From Anticarsia gemmatalis (Eukaryota; Arthropoda; Insecta; Lepidoptera; Erebidae), in the NCBI RefSeq assembly GCF_050436995.1, contig NC_134758.1, positions 10,168,001 to 10,232,000 of the forward strand: 64,000 nt of DNA. Reading direction: 5' to 3'. A program made the position numbers and the translations under genes. Under the pieces are notes generated by a model, which ran no database searches, had not been told where the DNA came from, and saw only the letters and a list, made by a program, of their open reading frames with translations. Below, piece after piece: positions 1-11,200 of the stretch; position 1 is the stretch's first letter; each line of letters starts with the position of its first letter.

Positions 1-68
1 CATGTTATACCGTGTGTCTGAAATTTGAAAAGTCCAATGTTATAGAAGGATAATGTTATAGAGCTATG

Positions 69-119
69 GGGAGGCCTTTGCCCAGCAGTGGGACGATACA
101 GGCTCATAATAATAATAAT
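69..119 (+). repeat. SINE/LINE 3' tail
   Basis: GGGGAGGCCTTTGCCCAGCAGTGGGAC followed by GATACAGGCTC and (ATA)n is the 3' end shared by many lepidopteran SINE and RTE-type elements. Confidence 0.75.
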
Positions 120-120
120 G

Positions 121-358
121 TTACAGGAGGCGAGCTTATTGCTATTTACGGGCACGTTACGGTACTCCGGGCTGCTGTTAGAAAGAAATATTCTAATATA
201 ACCAATAGTTCTTTGTAAGACCTCGGAATCGAACCCAAGACCTCACTACCGCTCATTACGAAGTTTTTCGGTTCCGACAAAAACTGCGAGAGTTAGAATA
301 TTTCTCAAATATAACAGGGTGATGGAGCAATAGGCTCGCCCCCTATTACATGGGAATA
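121..358 (-). repeat. tRNA-derived SINE fragments
   Basis: An inverted B box (GGAATCGAACC at 225-235) lies beyond GATACTCCGGGCTGCTG-like sequence. It is followed by a second related piece (GGCTCGCCCCCTATTACATG, 330-350). It is the same family as 14225-14455. Confidence 0.6.
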
Positions 359-1197
359 ATATTGTAAATGGCAAATCGTGTATGGGTATATACATATAAG
401 GTATTCTAACCTTTAATTTTCAATCGCGATTAAGACCCGTTACATTATAATATTAAATCGTGTATGTATCGTGGTGTATTTCATACTACTATGTTAAACC
501 TTTGGGTATAACAGGCGTGATATTGTGTATATACATTTTTTTTCACTTATATATACACTGTATTCTAAGTATTATTCTAAATATACATTTTTATTACTAA
601 CAATATAATTGTTTTTACAAAAATAATAAGTTGAATCTCCGGTCCATGTAAAATTAGACATCATTAATTTATTTTAAAATTATAGGGAAATAGGTCGTTA
701 CATTTGACCTTCATAGTTATTTTAGTATATTATGGTCTATTGTTATCACTTAAATTAGTTCTAGTACAATTTTAATCAGATTTTTGGGATTCCGTACCTA
801 AAGGGATATTATTAAGATTTGTCTGTCTGTTGCCAGCCTGTATCTCATGAAGCGTGATAGTTAAACTGTTGAAAATGTTCACTAATGATGTATATTTGTT
901 GCCGCTATAACAAGAAATATTAAAAAGCAAATTAAAAAAGTTATTAAGGTGACTCCCATGCAACAAATTCAGAAATCGGGCATATGTGAGTCAGTCACCT
1001 TTGAGTTATATATGTACCTTTATTTAGATAATGATTCGCAGCCCTTCGTCAGCAACTCCAATTCGAACTTGACGGTTTTTATTCTACATTTTTTAATTTT
1101 TAACTAAATTATACATACCGTGAGCTCTGACTATTTTTAAATAGACTGTTATTAAATGAAGCCTCATTCAATATTTTTTTCATCTATTTTTTTTTAT
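359..1197. other. No gene seen
   Basis: AT-rich DNA. The only frame (minus, 772-966, 64 aa) has no domain or codon signal. Confidence 0.6.
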
Positions 1198-1400
1198 TAA
1201 CCTACATATACTGTCCCATTGTTGGGCAAAGGTCTCCCCCAAACTCTATCCATTTGGGGGGTTTGGACCATATCCCGCCACGCTGGTCCAATGCGGGTTG
1301 GCGGGGGGCCAGAGCCTCATTCGTTAATCAGCAGGGTGTACCGCGAGCAGGTGAGGTTGGCTTGGGGTCCTAGGATAGTATTGGACCCCCATACACCCCA
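1198..1400 (-). repeat. SINE 3' region, inverted
   Basis: GTCCCATTGTTGGGCAAAGGTCTCC followed by CCACGCTGGTCCAATGCGGG is the reverse of the GGAGGCCTTTGCCCAGCAGTGGGAC family. The 64-aa open frame within it is not a gene. Confidence 0.7.
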
Positions 1401-1544
1401 TCTATTTATGTAAGTTATAAAAAATATTTACTTATTTAGAAGTATACAATTAAGTATGTTTATCAGGTATCTGGTGACTATACAGGCTCAAATTACTTTG
1501 GAATTATATGACCGTGTGTGAGTTGTCCAAAATTACTTATTATT

Positions 1545-1755
1545 TATATAATGCCAGCCTAGACTTTCTTCCAACTATGTTGGAGTTGGCTTTCAATCTT
1601 AACGGATGCAGCTGAATCTCAGCATTTAACATGAAGCCAATGCCTATTAGACTTCCATAACCCAATTACCTAAAATTCAATACTCTTCGGTAAGACTGGT
1701 CGTCGGTGCTTCAAGCTTCTAATTACTGGTAACGACTGTCAAAGATTTTTGAATT
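1545..1755 (+). repeat. Lepidopteran dispersed repeat (CAACTATGTTGG family), copy 1
   Basis: It contains CCAACTATGTTGGAGTTGGC, GGATGCAGCTGAATCTCAG and GTAACGACTGTCAAAG in the order seen in inverted form at 9455-9600. The class is not certain. Confidence 0.6.
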
Positions 1756-2243
1756 TTGAATACATATATAGTAGTTCAGTATTATTTTATCGTTTTTATT
1801 TTTAAAGTCGCCCCCTAAGGGGTATATATAAGGGACGAAAGTTAACTTTTATTTTATCTAGCTTATACGCGTATGGTTTCTAGTATAGTAGGTATGTAAT
1901 TAACATAAACTTACAATCATCCAGTTTTATCAACTCCTCATTGATATCTTCACATAAAACAGTTAAGACACAAAACAAATAAATGTAAATTAAATGAAAC
2001 ATTGTTACACTTCCCACTATTATCTACCAACTGAGTGAAAACTGCTGCAAAACAGTAAACTTTTACTGCAAGTCATTCGAATATCTATCACATATTGTAC
2101 ATATTGGACATTTCTGCGTAATGTATGAGGGTTTTTTTGTATGAAATAATCAGAGGGTGTTGTGGTTTTTGAATGTTACTTTTTAGGCTTTTCAGCTGTT
2201 TGTTGCAGGATTATTGTGTGATAGTATACAGTGATATATTTGT

Positions 2244-2360
2244 ATAAGCTGGCACTTTCCAAGTGGGCGACCGTTCGAACCCGAAGCAACACACCAATGA
2301 CTTCGAAGTTATGTGCATGCAAAGTCCCCTATCCACTTGGCCAGCGTGGGACAGTTACGG
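2244..2360 (+). repeat. SINE head joined to SINE tail (internal deletion)
   Basis: TTCGAACCCGAAGCAACACACC (tRNA-type B region) and ATGACTTCGAAGTTATGTGC run directly into CATGCAAAGTCC and CACTTGGCCAGCGTGGGACAG. The middle of the family, as seen at 34995-35165 and 47037-47230, is missing. Confidence 0.6.
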
Positions 2361-2994
2361 GGATAAAAACAGCAATTAAAAGTATAATGAGTTTAATTTT
2401 GAATAACTCGACTTTAAATGTTATTTTTTTCTTTTTACCTAAAAAGTGATTCTGCACAGCCTCAATAGTCCAAAGTCAGCCGTTGAGAGAAGCAGATTAC
2501 GAGGTCCTAGGTATTTTTGATTCCTTGTCCAGTACTGTAGGGTTTTTGGGTTGATTACAGATATTTATCAGCAGCAGGAAATTAGAGTGACAGAGCCTTA
2601 TTTCGTAGATAAAAATAAATATAAACAACCCTAATTCTTTGCAATGATCTAATACATTCTCCCCGCATAGTTGACACAAGCCCGCATATTACATAAATAG
2701 TTTAAATCACTGTTTTGTCAAACATTGTTGCTAACTTAACTTTCTAATTCAATTATAGACCAACAACTTAGTGTAGAGCCTAGTACGCAAGTCGCAAGGT
2801 TCGCGGCTGTCTTTTAGGTATACAAAACTCAGAATTAAGAACCTCATTGATCTGCAAGCTTATGACAATGTAGTCGATGGCAGCCAGTTCGATGGCTACT
2901 TTATTTGGGAAATGCTGAGAATTCTCAATTATAATTTAGATAAATTGTGCATGCTTAGGCTCTTTGCTAAGCGTTCGCTGTAACATGACTAACA

Positions 2995-3060
2995 AATACT
3001 GCTAGTGGTTTCGGGTTCGAATCCCGGGTCAAGTGAAGGCTGGTTCCTAAGTTTTCCTGT
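2995..3060 (+). repeat. tRNA-like SINE head remnant
   Basis: A perfect B box GGTTCGAATCCCGGG (3012-3026) is followed by CAAGTGAAGGCTGG. No cloverleaf can be folded upstream, so it is not called as a tRNA gene. Confidence 0.4.
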
Positions 3061-4130
3061 AAAAACTAGGCTATCATGGTCATATGACCAGAGAATATGA
3101 TGTGTTTACCTTTGGCTTCAGTAAAAGTAATCTATCTTTTCAATAAAACTCGATGTTAGCTGGTTGTATGAATATTAAAACGCCTGAATTATTTTGTATC
3201 AATTCATGTAGAGATATGAATTGTTGCGGCAGTAAAAAAGTAAGGAGCATGCCATTATTATTTTTAAAACATGCCTCTTGAGTTGTTACGATTCATTACG
3301 TAATATAAACTTTAAAAATAAAGTTAAGATGGATGGAACTGGGGTTAAAAGCTGGATAAAAGTAGGTACCTATATTTAATATTCCTCAGGCCAAGAAAAA
3401 AGGAAACCTATGTTTTTTTTTATAAATTGACAACGCCTGCATTAAGAATTGCTCTTATGTCGCGGGGACTTTTACAAACATACAAACAACTGACACAAAG
3501 TAGAATCAGGCCCAATGATAGCGGCGTGACGACCTAAACTGCGCTATGAAGGCAATGTTCTCTATATAAGTAACTCTTATATTTTATTTTTAGTTAACTT
3601 TAGTATATTTATTTGTAGGAAAAGGAAAATCTTTTTACCGTTTTGAGCATATTACATACACGCAGAAATGAGACATTTTTCATTATATGTCAAGTTTATG
3701 TAGAGCGGAAGTTTATCTGTACGGCTGCAATATTCTTAAATTATAATGAATAATATGTAAAACCTTAAATCATCACCAAAAATAGCCTGAATTCTTGACG
3801 ACATTGAAACGCATTTAAATTTGTATGCGACACTATGTTGCATCTGTTAACCGTGCTCCAATATAATTCAAGGTAATATGTATATTGCTACACGTCTATA
3901 TCTATATTAATAAGTTAGTATTTAAATTATGTGTGTGTCTCTTTAGTATGTTATCTCAAAAACTGCAGGACTGATTGGAATGTATTGTTTGGCAAAATAA
4001 ATTTAGGAAAATTTGGAAGAGTTAGATTGTTTCTTATAGTCCAACAACTAAGTAGAACTTTGTACCATTCTTCCACCATCCACGAACCTTGAAGGTAATC
4101 CAAAATTCAGAATTTAGAACATGAGTGACT
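3061..4130. other. No gene seen outside the SINE at 3396
   Basis: AT-rich sequence. CTGCAGGACTGATTGG near 3963 hints at an old repeat. No splice-paired exon or long frame. Confidence 0.55.
3396..3550 (-). repeat. tRNA-SINE, inverted, decayed
   Basis: AAGAATTGCTCTTATGTCGCGGGGACTTTT and ACAAACATACAAACAACTGACAC match the inverted arm at 20192-20410. The tRNA-like head (GACGACCTAAACTGCGC) is badly eroded. Confidence 0.65.
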
Positions 4131-4242
4131 AACCCCCGGTTTGTAAGTACATTTAGCGGTAGTTTATGTATTCATTAGCGTTTTTTTTTTTATATGACAT
4201 TTAACGCTATTGAATAGATAAACTACCGCTACATCTCTGGTG
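4131..4242. mobile_element. Foldback MITE, copy 1
   Basis: AGCGGTAGTTTATGTATTCATTAGCG pairs with CGCTATTGAATAGATAAACTACCGCT across a short T-rich loop. It is the same family as 23045-23147 and 37247-37350. Confidence 0.75.
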
Positions 4243-4879
4243 GACTTTTTGGAAATACTGAGAATTTCCAAAATTCTAATATAATATCTCTAAATCTATA
4301 TCTATCTATCGTTCACACCAAGGCTCTCTAGTGAGTTGTTGAATTATGCTTCATTGTGCAATTCTAAAAAATATAAACAGACAGACTTTATGAGTCTATA
4401 AAATGTCAATTAATACTTTTTCGTTTTCTTCGTGAAAAGAGCAAAAAAAATGTCTCACTACTAAGATGTTGAATTATGATACTCTCAAATTTTTCAAGAG
4501 TAGTTCTGTTTTTTCGTGGAAACCGCAACACAATCTGTTAAGTAGTTTTCAAGATTATGCGAAAAAGACAAACAGACGCAGCGGAAGATCGTTTTTCAAT
4601 ATGTATTAAGTAAGTCATAGATATTATATATTTACCGGAAAGGTGGCCACATTTTATCTCAATAAGGTATTATTTACACGTCAGTTGAAAAGACCTTTAG
4701 ACGGCCTTGGCATTCCCAACAATAATTGCAACCTTTGAGAAGTGAAGTAAAGCAATCATATAATTGCTTTAGATTACTTATAGTAATGTTATGAATCTTT
4801 CTTTGTTTCGTAAATAATAAAAGCTGATGTTTTAGCGTATAATAATATGGTTTAATGGAAATGATTCAGACTTCAGTAC

Positions 4880-5000
4880 AACATAGGTACATACTTTCAT
4901 ACTAATGTTATAAATGCGAGAGTCGTTTTATCTGCTAAGCTTTCGCGGCTAAATTGCAGAACCAATTTTGATACAATTGAGTTTGGAGTATTGAGCTGGG
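4880..5000 (+). repeat. Short Helitron-like 5' fragment
   Basis: ACTTTCATACTAATGTTATAAATGCGAGAG, then CTGCTAAGCTTTCGCGGC and AACCAATTTTGATAC, resembles the 5' half of the variant at 49317. It is truncated before any 3' end. A similarly decayed piece lies at 6375-6530. Confidence 0.45.
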
Positions 5001-5015
5001 ATTAATCTATACTAA

Positions 5016-5275
5016 TCTATACTAATATTATAAAGCTGAAGAGTTTGTTTGTTTGAACGCGCTAATTTGAACGCGCTAATCTCAGGAACTACTGGTCCGA
5101 TTTGAAAAATTCTTTCACTGTTAGATAGCCCATCTATCGAGGAAGGCTATAGGCTATATATCATCACGCTACGACCATTAGGAGCGGAGTAGTAACGAAA
5201 AATGTTACAAAAACGGGGAAAATGATGACTCATTCTCTCTTACGTGACGCAAGCGAAGTTGCGCGGGTCAGCTAG
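5016..5275 (+). mobile_element. Lep1-type non-autonomous Helitron, copy 1
   Basis: It starts TCTATACTAATATTATAAAG after a host A. It ends with the hairpin CGCAA-GCGAAG-TTGCG, then GGGTCAG and CTAG before a host T. This is the Helitron end structure. The interior has an extra repeated GAACGCGCTAAT and no coding frame. Confidence 0.9.
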
Positions 5276-5599
5276 TAAACTATATAAGAAATTAGGTGTC
5301 TGCTGTCCAGAAAAACAATCTTACTCAGGTGGAAACTTTTTATAAAGATACTTTAAAAATGAGATCTTCATCTTTCCCTTAAGATTCTGATAAAAGGCAA
5401 CCCATCGAGTGGCAGAATACAACAAATGTACTTAACTTACTGATTTTTTGACGGCTAGCGAAAGCAATTTGTTGTTGCCACAAAATATTGTATGTTTAGA
5501 AAAAAAAGGTTCTATACTGATCTGTGTATTCAAAGGTAAGTATGTAATAGTATGAAAAAATATTTTTTGCTATCAAGGATCAAACATTGTTTTTTTCTC

Positions 5600-5706
5600 T
5601 AAAGCGTAGCGTACGCCAAACAAGCCGTACAGCCTTCTTTTCCATTTATTTCCTATTTCGGTGCCTTCTCCCACTATTCGCTGAGAAAATGGCGGCGTCC
5701 ATAGTC
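5600..5706 (+). promoter_or_regulatory. CpG-rich TATA-less promoter with YY1/Pho-type motif
   Basis: Locally GC- and CpG-rich DNA in an AT-rich background leads to a TCAGTGC initiator at 5705-5711. AAAATGGCGGC at 5687-5697 matches the ATGGCGGC core used by YY1/Pleiohomeotic at housekeeping or developmental promoters. No TATA box is visible. The strand is assigned from the downstream splice donor. Confidence 0.5.
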
Positions 5707-5960
5707 AGTGCAGCGCGCGACAACAACGCGGGCGCATGCCGCGCGACCGACGTTCCAAATTAAAAAGAACGAAATCCGAAACAGTGCTCTGTGGTGATCG
5801 AAAATTAAAAAATCATAAATTTTGTTTGTTAATCTGTGTTCAGTGCTTCTAAATACGTTTGATTATTGTTCTTTTTTTATTATTTAATGGTTTTAAGCGT
5901 GGACTAGTGAGGCCTATTGTTGTCTTTGTTGACCATCTGTCAAAATAAACGGATATCAAG
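5707..5960 (+). other. Candidate non-coding first exon of a plus-strand gene
   Basis: The exon runs from the TCAGT initiator to a consensus donor ATCAAG|GTAAGC at 5961. It starts with very CpG-rich sequence (5710-5755) and then becomes AT-rich. No long frame crosses it. A 24-codon frame begins at the ATG at 5689 (ATGGCGGCG..., stop at 5761-5763), but that ATG lies upstream of the favoured start. A very short frame starts at 5887. I see no coding exon downstream in the window, so the coding part would lie beyond 64000. Other TCAGT-like starts (5840) are possible. Confidence 0.5.
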
Positions 5961-5966
5961 GTAAGC

Positions 5967-7965
5967 CGATTGATTTCCGAAACTGGCCATTCTTTTGTCT
6001 TTCTTTAAGTTTTATAGTTTTAAATATTCAAAACGAGTATTCGTTTCGTTAGATATAAGATCTGTTTATGTGTTTATTGCAAAAGTTTTGCGTATGAACG
6101 TGTTATTTGTGTTAAAACTAGCATCGTAACAAAGTTAATGCGAGATTGTAAATTATAAGAAAATTGCCTCGTTTTAAAGATTTTCGTACGTTATGTCAGA
6201 TGTTAAATTTATCAAAACATGTTTGATGTTTATATGTGAAATACTCATTAAAACATTCGGGTCACGGACTGTTTTCATCATACATTACAGAAATGTTTGA
6301 AAAATCTCCGAGAACTGCCCACGTCTGTTACGCCCTTTCGGTTTAAAGCAGCTTCAAGCCCCAGAGAATTAGAAATCTATACTTTCGTACTAACATTTTA
6401 AAGTGAGTTTGTTTGTCCTTCTTTTACCCCAAAACTGCTAAACACATTTTGATAAAACTTGACAGAATGACAGATTATACCCTAGAAAAGATCATAAGGT
6501 ACATTTTATCGTAAGCAAAGCCGCGGTCATAACTTAGCTATCTATAAACAGATATATATCCTTTCAAGCTCTACGTAAATGGTATCGGTTACGTTGTATC
6601 GAAATATCGAATAAGGCAATCACATTTCGTAATTAATGTATGTCATTATGTTTCGTATACTTAACTTGGTCATTTTGTTCTGACCCACTGGTTTTTATGT
6701 GTAATGTGGATAAATTATGCTGAAAATTTAAAAATATATTTAAAAAAATAGTGGTTAATATCGTTAAGTATGTAAAATCATGTCAAGTATACTTTGACCT
6801 GAAAGTTTGTATATTGATTACTGATTGATATATACCAGAAAGTACCAGATTTTTAGTGTCCTCTTAAAGAATTACCTAGTATAATATTGACTAATACAAC
6901 TAATAAATCTCTCATACTACAATCAATAGTCATCTATGAGGATAATCCGAGCCTACCGTGGATATCTCCAAACTCCGGTTTGCTACTAAGCTTTGCTACT
7001 AAGAAAAACCCAAGTTTACTTCGGCTTCCTCAAGAAAAGCCGCTGTAATCCGCATACATTACCAAATTATGATTCAGAAATATTGTTTTTAGACCAAGAT
7101 ACTCGAAAACCTTAGTAAAGGTTGCTTTAAATAGCACCCACGATTCGCTGATAAGTTTTGGTCGTTACCAAACTCCGATCAACTAATGTGTCTACCCGAA
7201 ATACATCAAATCCCATGAAAATTGATTTAACCCCATAACATGGTTCCCATAACAACCCCATGCTTTACTCGTCTCAAGAATCGAACCAGTGACCTTCAGA
7301 TTCACAGTCACCATAAGTATCACCTCACATGACCCGAGAATCAAACCAGTGACCTTGTAATCCAATTCTCAGTAACTACCAAAAATATTTACGAAACAAA
7401 ATAATTTTTTGATACACATTTGCGTAAAGAATAAACGTCAAGCATTATTAATTACTCTTTTACTAATTACTTTATGCACTTGTAAAACACTGGCTCAAGA
7501 TTACTTAATCCTTGTCTATAACATTGCATTCTTGATACTTGTTGCGCTACAGCTGCGATTGTAGTTTTGATACTTTAAAACGTGGCCTTAAGTATTAGAT
7601 TTCTTAATTCTTAATAGTGCGGATTATTAGATTGATATGTAGATACGTATGCAATTTTAATTAAACTTCTTACAGTTGGTATTACGCCTGAAAAAATAAG
7701 CAAATTAGTATGTTTCTCAACTCAATCCAATTTTTTTCCATACTTTATTTAGCCGTGCTAACTTACCTAGCCGGATAGATTTTTCAGTCTGGTTAGCCCT
7801 AGTGTTTTGGTAGTTTTGGTCGCATAATGGAGCCTTCCTTGGTATGGAGACGATTTTCCAAGTCATAAACGGATCCACAGATCAAGCTAGGATAAAGGGT
7901 TCATACCCCTTCTTAAAATTTATCTTGCTCATCTAAGATCTTGGATTTATTACTATTTATATTAT
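5967..7965 (+). other. Intron-like DNA after the first exon
   Basis: No frame and no acceptor/donor pair. A decayed repeat piece lies at 6375-6530 (ACTTTCGTACTAACATTTTAAAG..., GCAAAGCCGCGG). Confidence 0.5.
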
Positions 7966-8219
7966 ATAGCTGACCCACGCAACTTCGCTTGCGTCACATA
8001 CGAGAGAATAGGTCTAAATTTTCCCTGCATAACATTTTTTGCTGGTAATCTGCTCCTATTGGTCGTAGCGCGATGATGTATAGCCTATAGCCTTCCTCGA
8101 TAAATGGGCTATCCAACGCTGAAAGAATTTTTCAAATCGGGCCAGTAGTTCCTGGGATTAGCGAGTTCAAACAAACAAACTTTTCAGCTTTATAATATTA
8201 AGTATAGATTAAGTATAGA
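7966..8219 (-). mobile_element. Lep1-type Helitron, copy 2
   Basis: It is inverted relative to copy 1. The 3' hairpin is at 7972-7997, and CTAG has changed to CTAT. The 5' terminus AGTATAGAT is duplicated at 8201 and 8212, so the end could be 8208 or 8219. Confidence 0.85.
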
Positions 8220-11200
8220 TTTACTTGGATCTACTTACCAGTTTCTAGATGCTTCCGATAGTACATAGATCCGTTTCGAGAAGCATGCTCTTTAAACATT
8301 TTCTTATCATCTCCGTGATAAGTCTAAATTTTACTCTATTTTCTAACAATTCTGCAAGATTTTCAATACGTAAGGAATGCAGTTACCTTTACAACAGTTA
8401 AATAGTTTCAATAATAAGCAAACGATTGACGTGAGTGTGTAGGCTGACTTCCTCTTCACATTTCTTAGTATTCCTTAATTTCTGCAGAGGTGTTAACGCA
8501 AACACTATTATTTACGTGTAATTTGCTTTACAATGTACCATTCTTATGTATTTGCGTCAATAAACATAGTTCTTTGTGCATTTTTTAGGTTTTAGAACAT
8601 TGTTGGTTACTCTATCACTTTATTATAGCTACATACCTAGCATAAAGTTAAGTAGTTTTACGCTGTCTGTCCCTATATATATGCATACATCTTTAAAACG
8701 ATCGTATTTGATGCCATCTTCTTTTCTTTAGATAAAGTCATTCTAGAGGAAAGTGTGTAAAAACTTGCAATTTGTTTTTGAAAAATAAAGGCAAAAGCCG
8801 GAGCGGGCTGCTAGTTATAGAATAAAGTCCCCTTGCCTCATTTGTCTATTCGCGATGAACTAAAAATCTATGAACAGATTTTGAAATAGTTCTCAATAAT
8901 AGAACAATTTCCGAGTAAGGTTATAGTGTGAATTATGTAAAGGTTTACAGCAAAATAACTTTAATCTAGGTGAAACCTGTGCGGGCCGGGGCTTAATAAA
9001 TAACAGCTGTAAATTCTAGTAATTTGTACGATCATGACTTTGAGATTATAAATTGGTTAAAGTATTCGGTTTTTCCGCTGGGAAATTCTCACTAGGTTAG
9101 CAGGTAAACGGCAATTGAAAGCCTCCTTCGAGTTGGAGAAATCTCGTCGATCAATACTTGTTTATTTACAACATACTTTTGGCTTCAATTTCGTCCACGC
9201 TGGAAGATTTTCATTGTCTGGCATAGTGACTACTCCTTATTTAAGAACTGTCTGACCTGTATGACAAGAAGTATAGAAGCTTATGAAGCAAGGATGCCTT
9301 TATCACCTTTATAAGCAAGGATCGTAGCAAGTATTCTTTGGTCCCAGAAACTCCTCGGTAGCGTCCCTTCGTCCCATGGACAAGAAATGTCATAGATAAA
9401 GCCTTTACTCTCTAATTATTTTGTAAGGGTATCGTTTCTTTCGAAGGCCAGTCCCGAAAGGTGTTATAACCCAGGTAACTGGGTTGTAGAGGTCAGATAG
9501 ACATTCGGTCTATGTAAAACACTGGTATCGAGCTCCATCCGGTGACATTGTAAGCCGACTCCAACATAGTTTGGAACAAAGGCTAAGCTAGTAGTATCGT
9601 TTCTTTCGAAGATGGTTCCGATCAATTGTCAATTCTATCTTGTAAGCGTCCTTCCAAAGACTCAGAACTCAAAACTGCACCCACCTTGTTACCACCGAAG
9701 TCTTTCAACCTTCAAACTTTTACTATTTCAAGTACAATAGTAAAAAGTTTAGCTTATCATTAAATCTACGCACATTACACACTCAGGATAAATCACTGTG
9801 TATTGCAGTCAAGGTCTAATCAGTCAGCCTCTCTCTGATCAATTAGATAAAATCTAATGGAATTTGCATAGAAAGTATGCATTGTTTTGTCTGTTTAACG
9901 TGATTCATGAGTAGGTTTACGGTTTTTTAAAACTGTTTTGATTGATCGATGGCTTTGAGCACTAAATATGTAGTTTACGATGAAGCGTAAACAAGCTTTG
10001 AACCATTCACACTGATTATGATTTCCCAAATGAGATCTTAATAACGAGTAATGAGTTTCAGATATCTCATAATTATGCAGATATTTTGACTTTAATTCAA
10101 CATTTGCTGTTTCTTTATCTGGCAAATGATTTGAAACGTCCTCATCACCTGTGAAACAAAACAAGCCCGTTTCAAAAGACGAAAGTGTGTTTGAATTTGA
10201 TAGAATAAATCAAGATACAAACTTTTATGATGAAAAAAACTATACATTCTATGAGATCTTAAATTTTTGATGAAGAAGTCTGCAACCTACATGGCATCTT
10301 TGACTCACTGCTTCGTGAGTCCCTTTCAACCTCATACATAATTACATAATTATTGAATTGTATTGTGTTAGATGCAACTGAAAAACAAAAGCACTATAAT
10401 AATTTCCTCCCAACGAAACCCAATACTACTTCAAAACTCACAAACCAAACCGATCACAAATGATTATTCAAACAAGACAGAAATGAGTGAGTTGTAGAAA
10501 CAATCGTAACCATCACGCACTACGGTTACCGTTGGTTACCAGTGACCAGCGTCACGGGTCGACGGCCAGACATCTGGCCGACACCTGCTTACTAGGGTGT
10601 GTTGGACAATTTTTGGGGATTCTATAGCCTTAATTATAAATGAAAACCAGTAATGTGCCGCTATTTGGCAGGGGTAGCCTTAATTAATGAGAGAGGGAAC
10701 TAGAAGTGTTTGGCTGCCCTAGTACAAGTTATGGGTGTTTACATAACGCCGACATGTGTATGTAGCTTAAAGAAAAAAACGTGTTCCATTGTAAATAAAT
10801 AAATATTTCTAATTATCGATCTTTTTATGTAATTCTGCTTCTAATAAAAACTAACCTTAAATTTTGAAAATATACATATAATAATATGTCTCATGTCTCA
10901 GTCTCGTGTGATATTGTCTTCTCCGTGTATTATGTGTACGAAATTAAAATAGGGTATGGTTATAATCGCCCTTTTCCACACACGAATTGCTTTTCGAAAA
11001 ACTATGTTAAACTTCCTGACTTGAAGATTCAAATCCAGTAACAGTAAGTTATTAAATAAATAACAGATTCACTTGCTATTTTGTACAGAATCTTGTAATT
11101 CGTATTGACTCTACAACTTTATTTGATAGTAATACCACATGGTTATAAATTATTATATAAACCTGAGGTATTCATGTTATTTAAATATTTAAACGATGAC

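Noticed and set aside
3000..3030. Perfect B box resembling a tRNA
   Set aside because: No cloverleaf can be folded around it and no A box sits at the right distance.
5689..5763. 24-codon frame starting at ATGGCGGCG
   Set aside because: Its ATG lies upstream of the favoured initiator and forms part of a YY1/Pho-type motif. It stops at once, so it is not called as a peptide gene.
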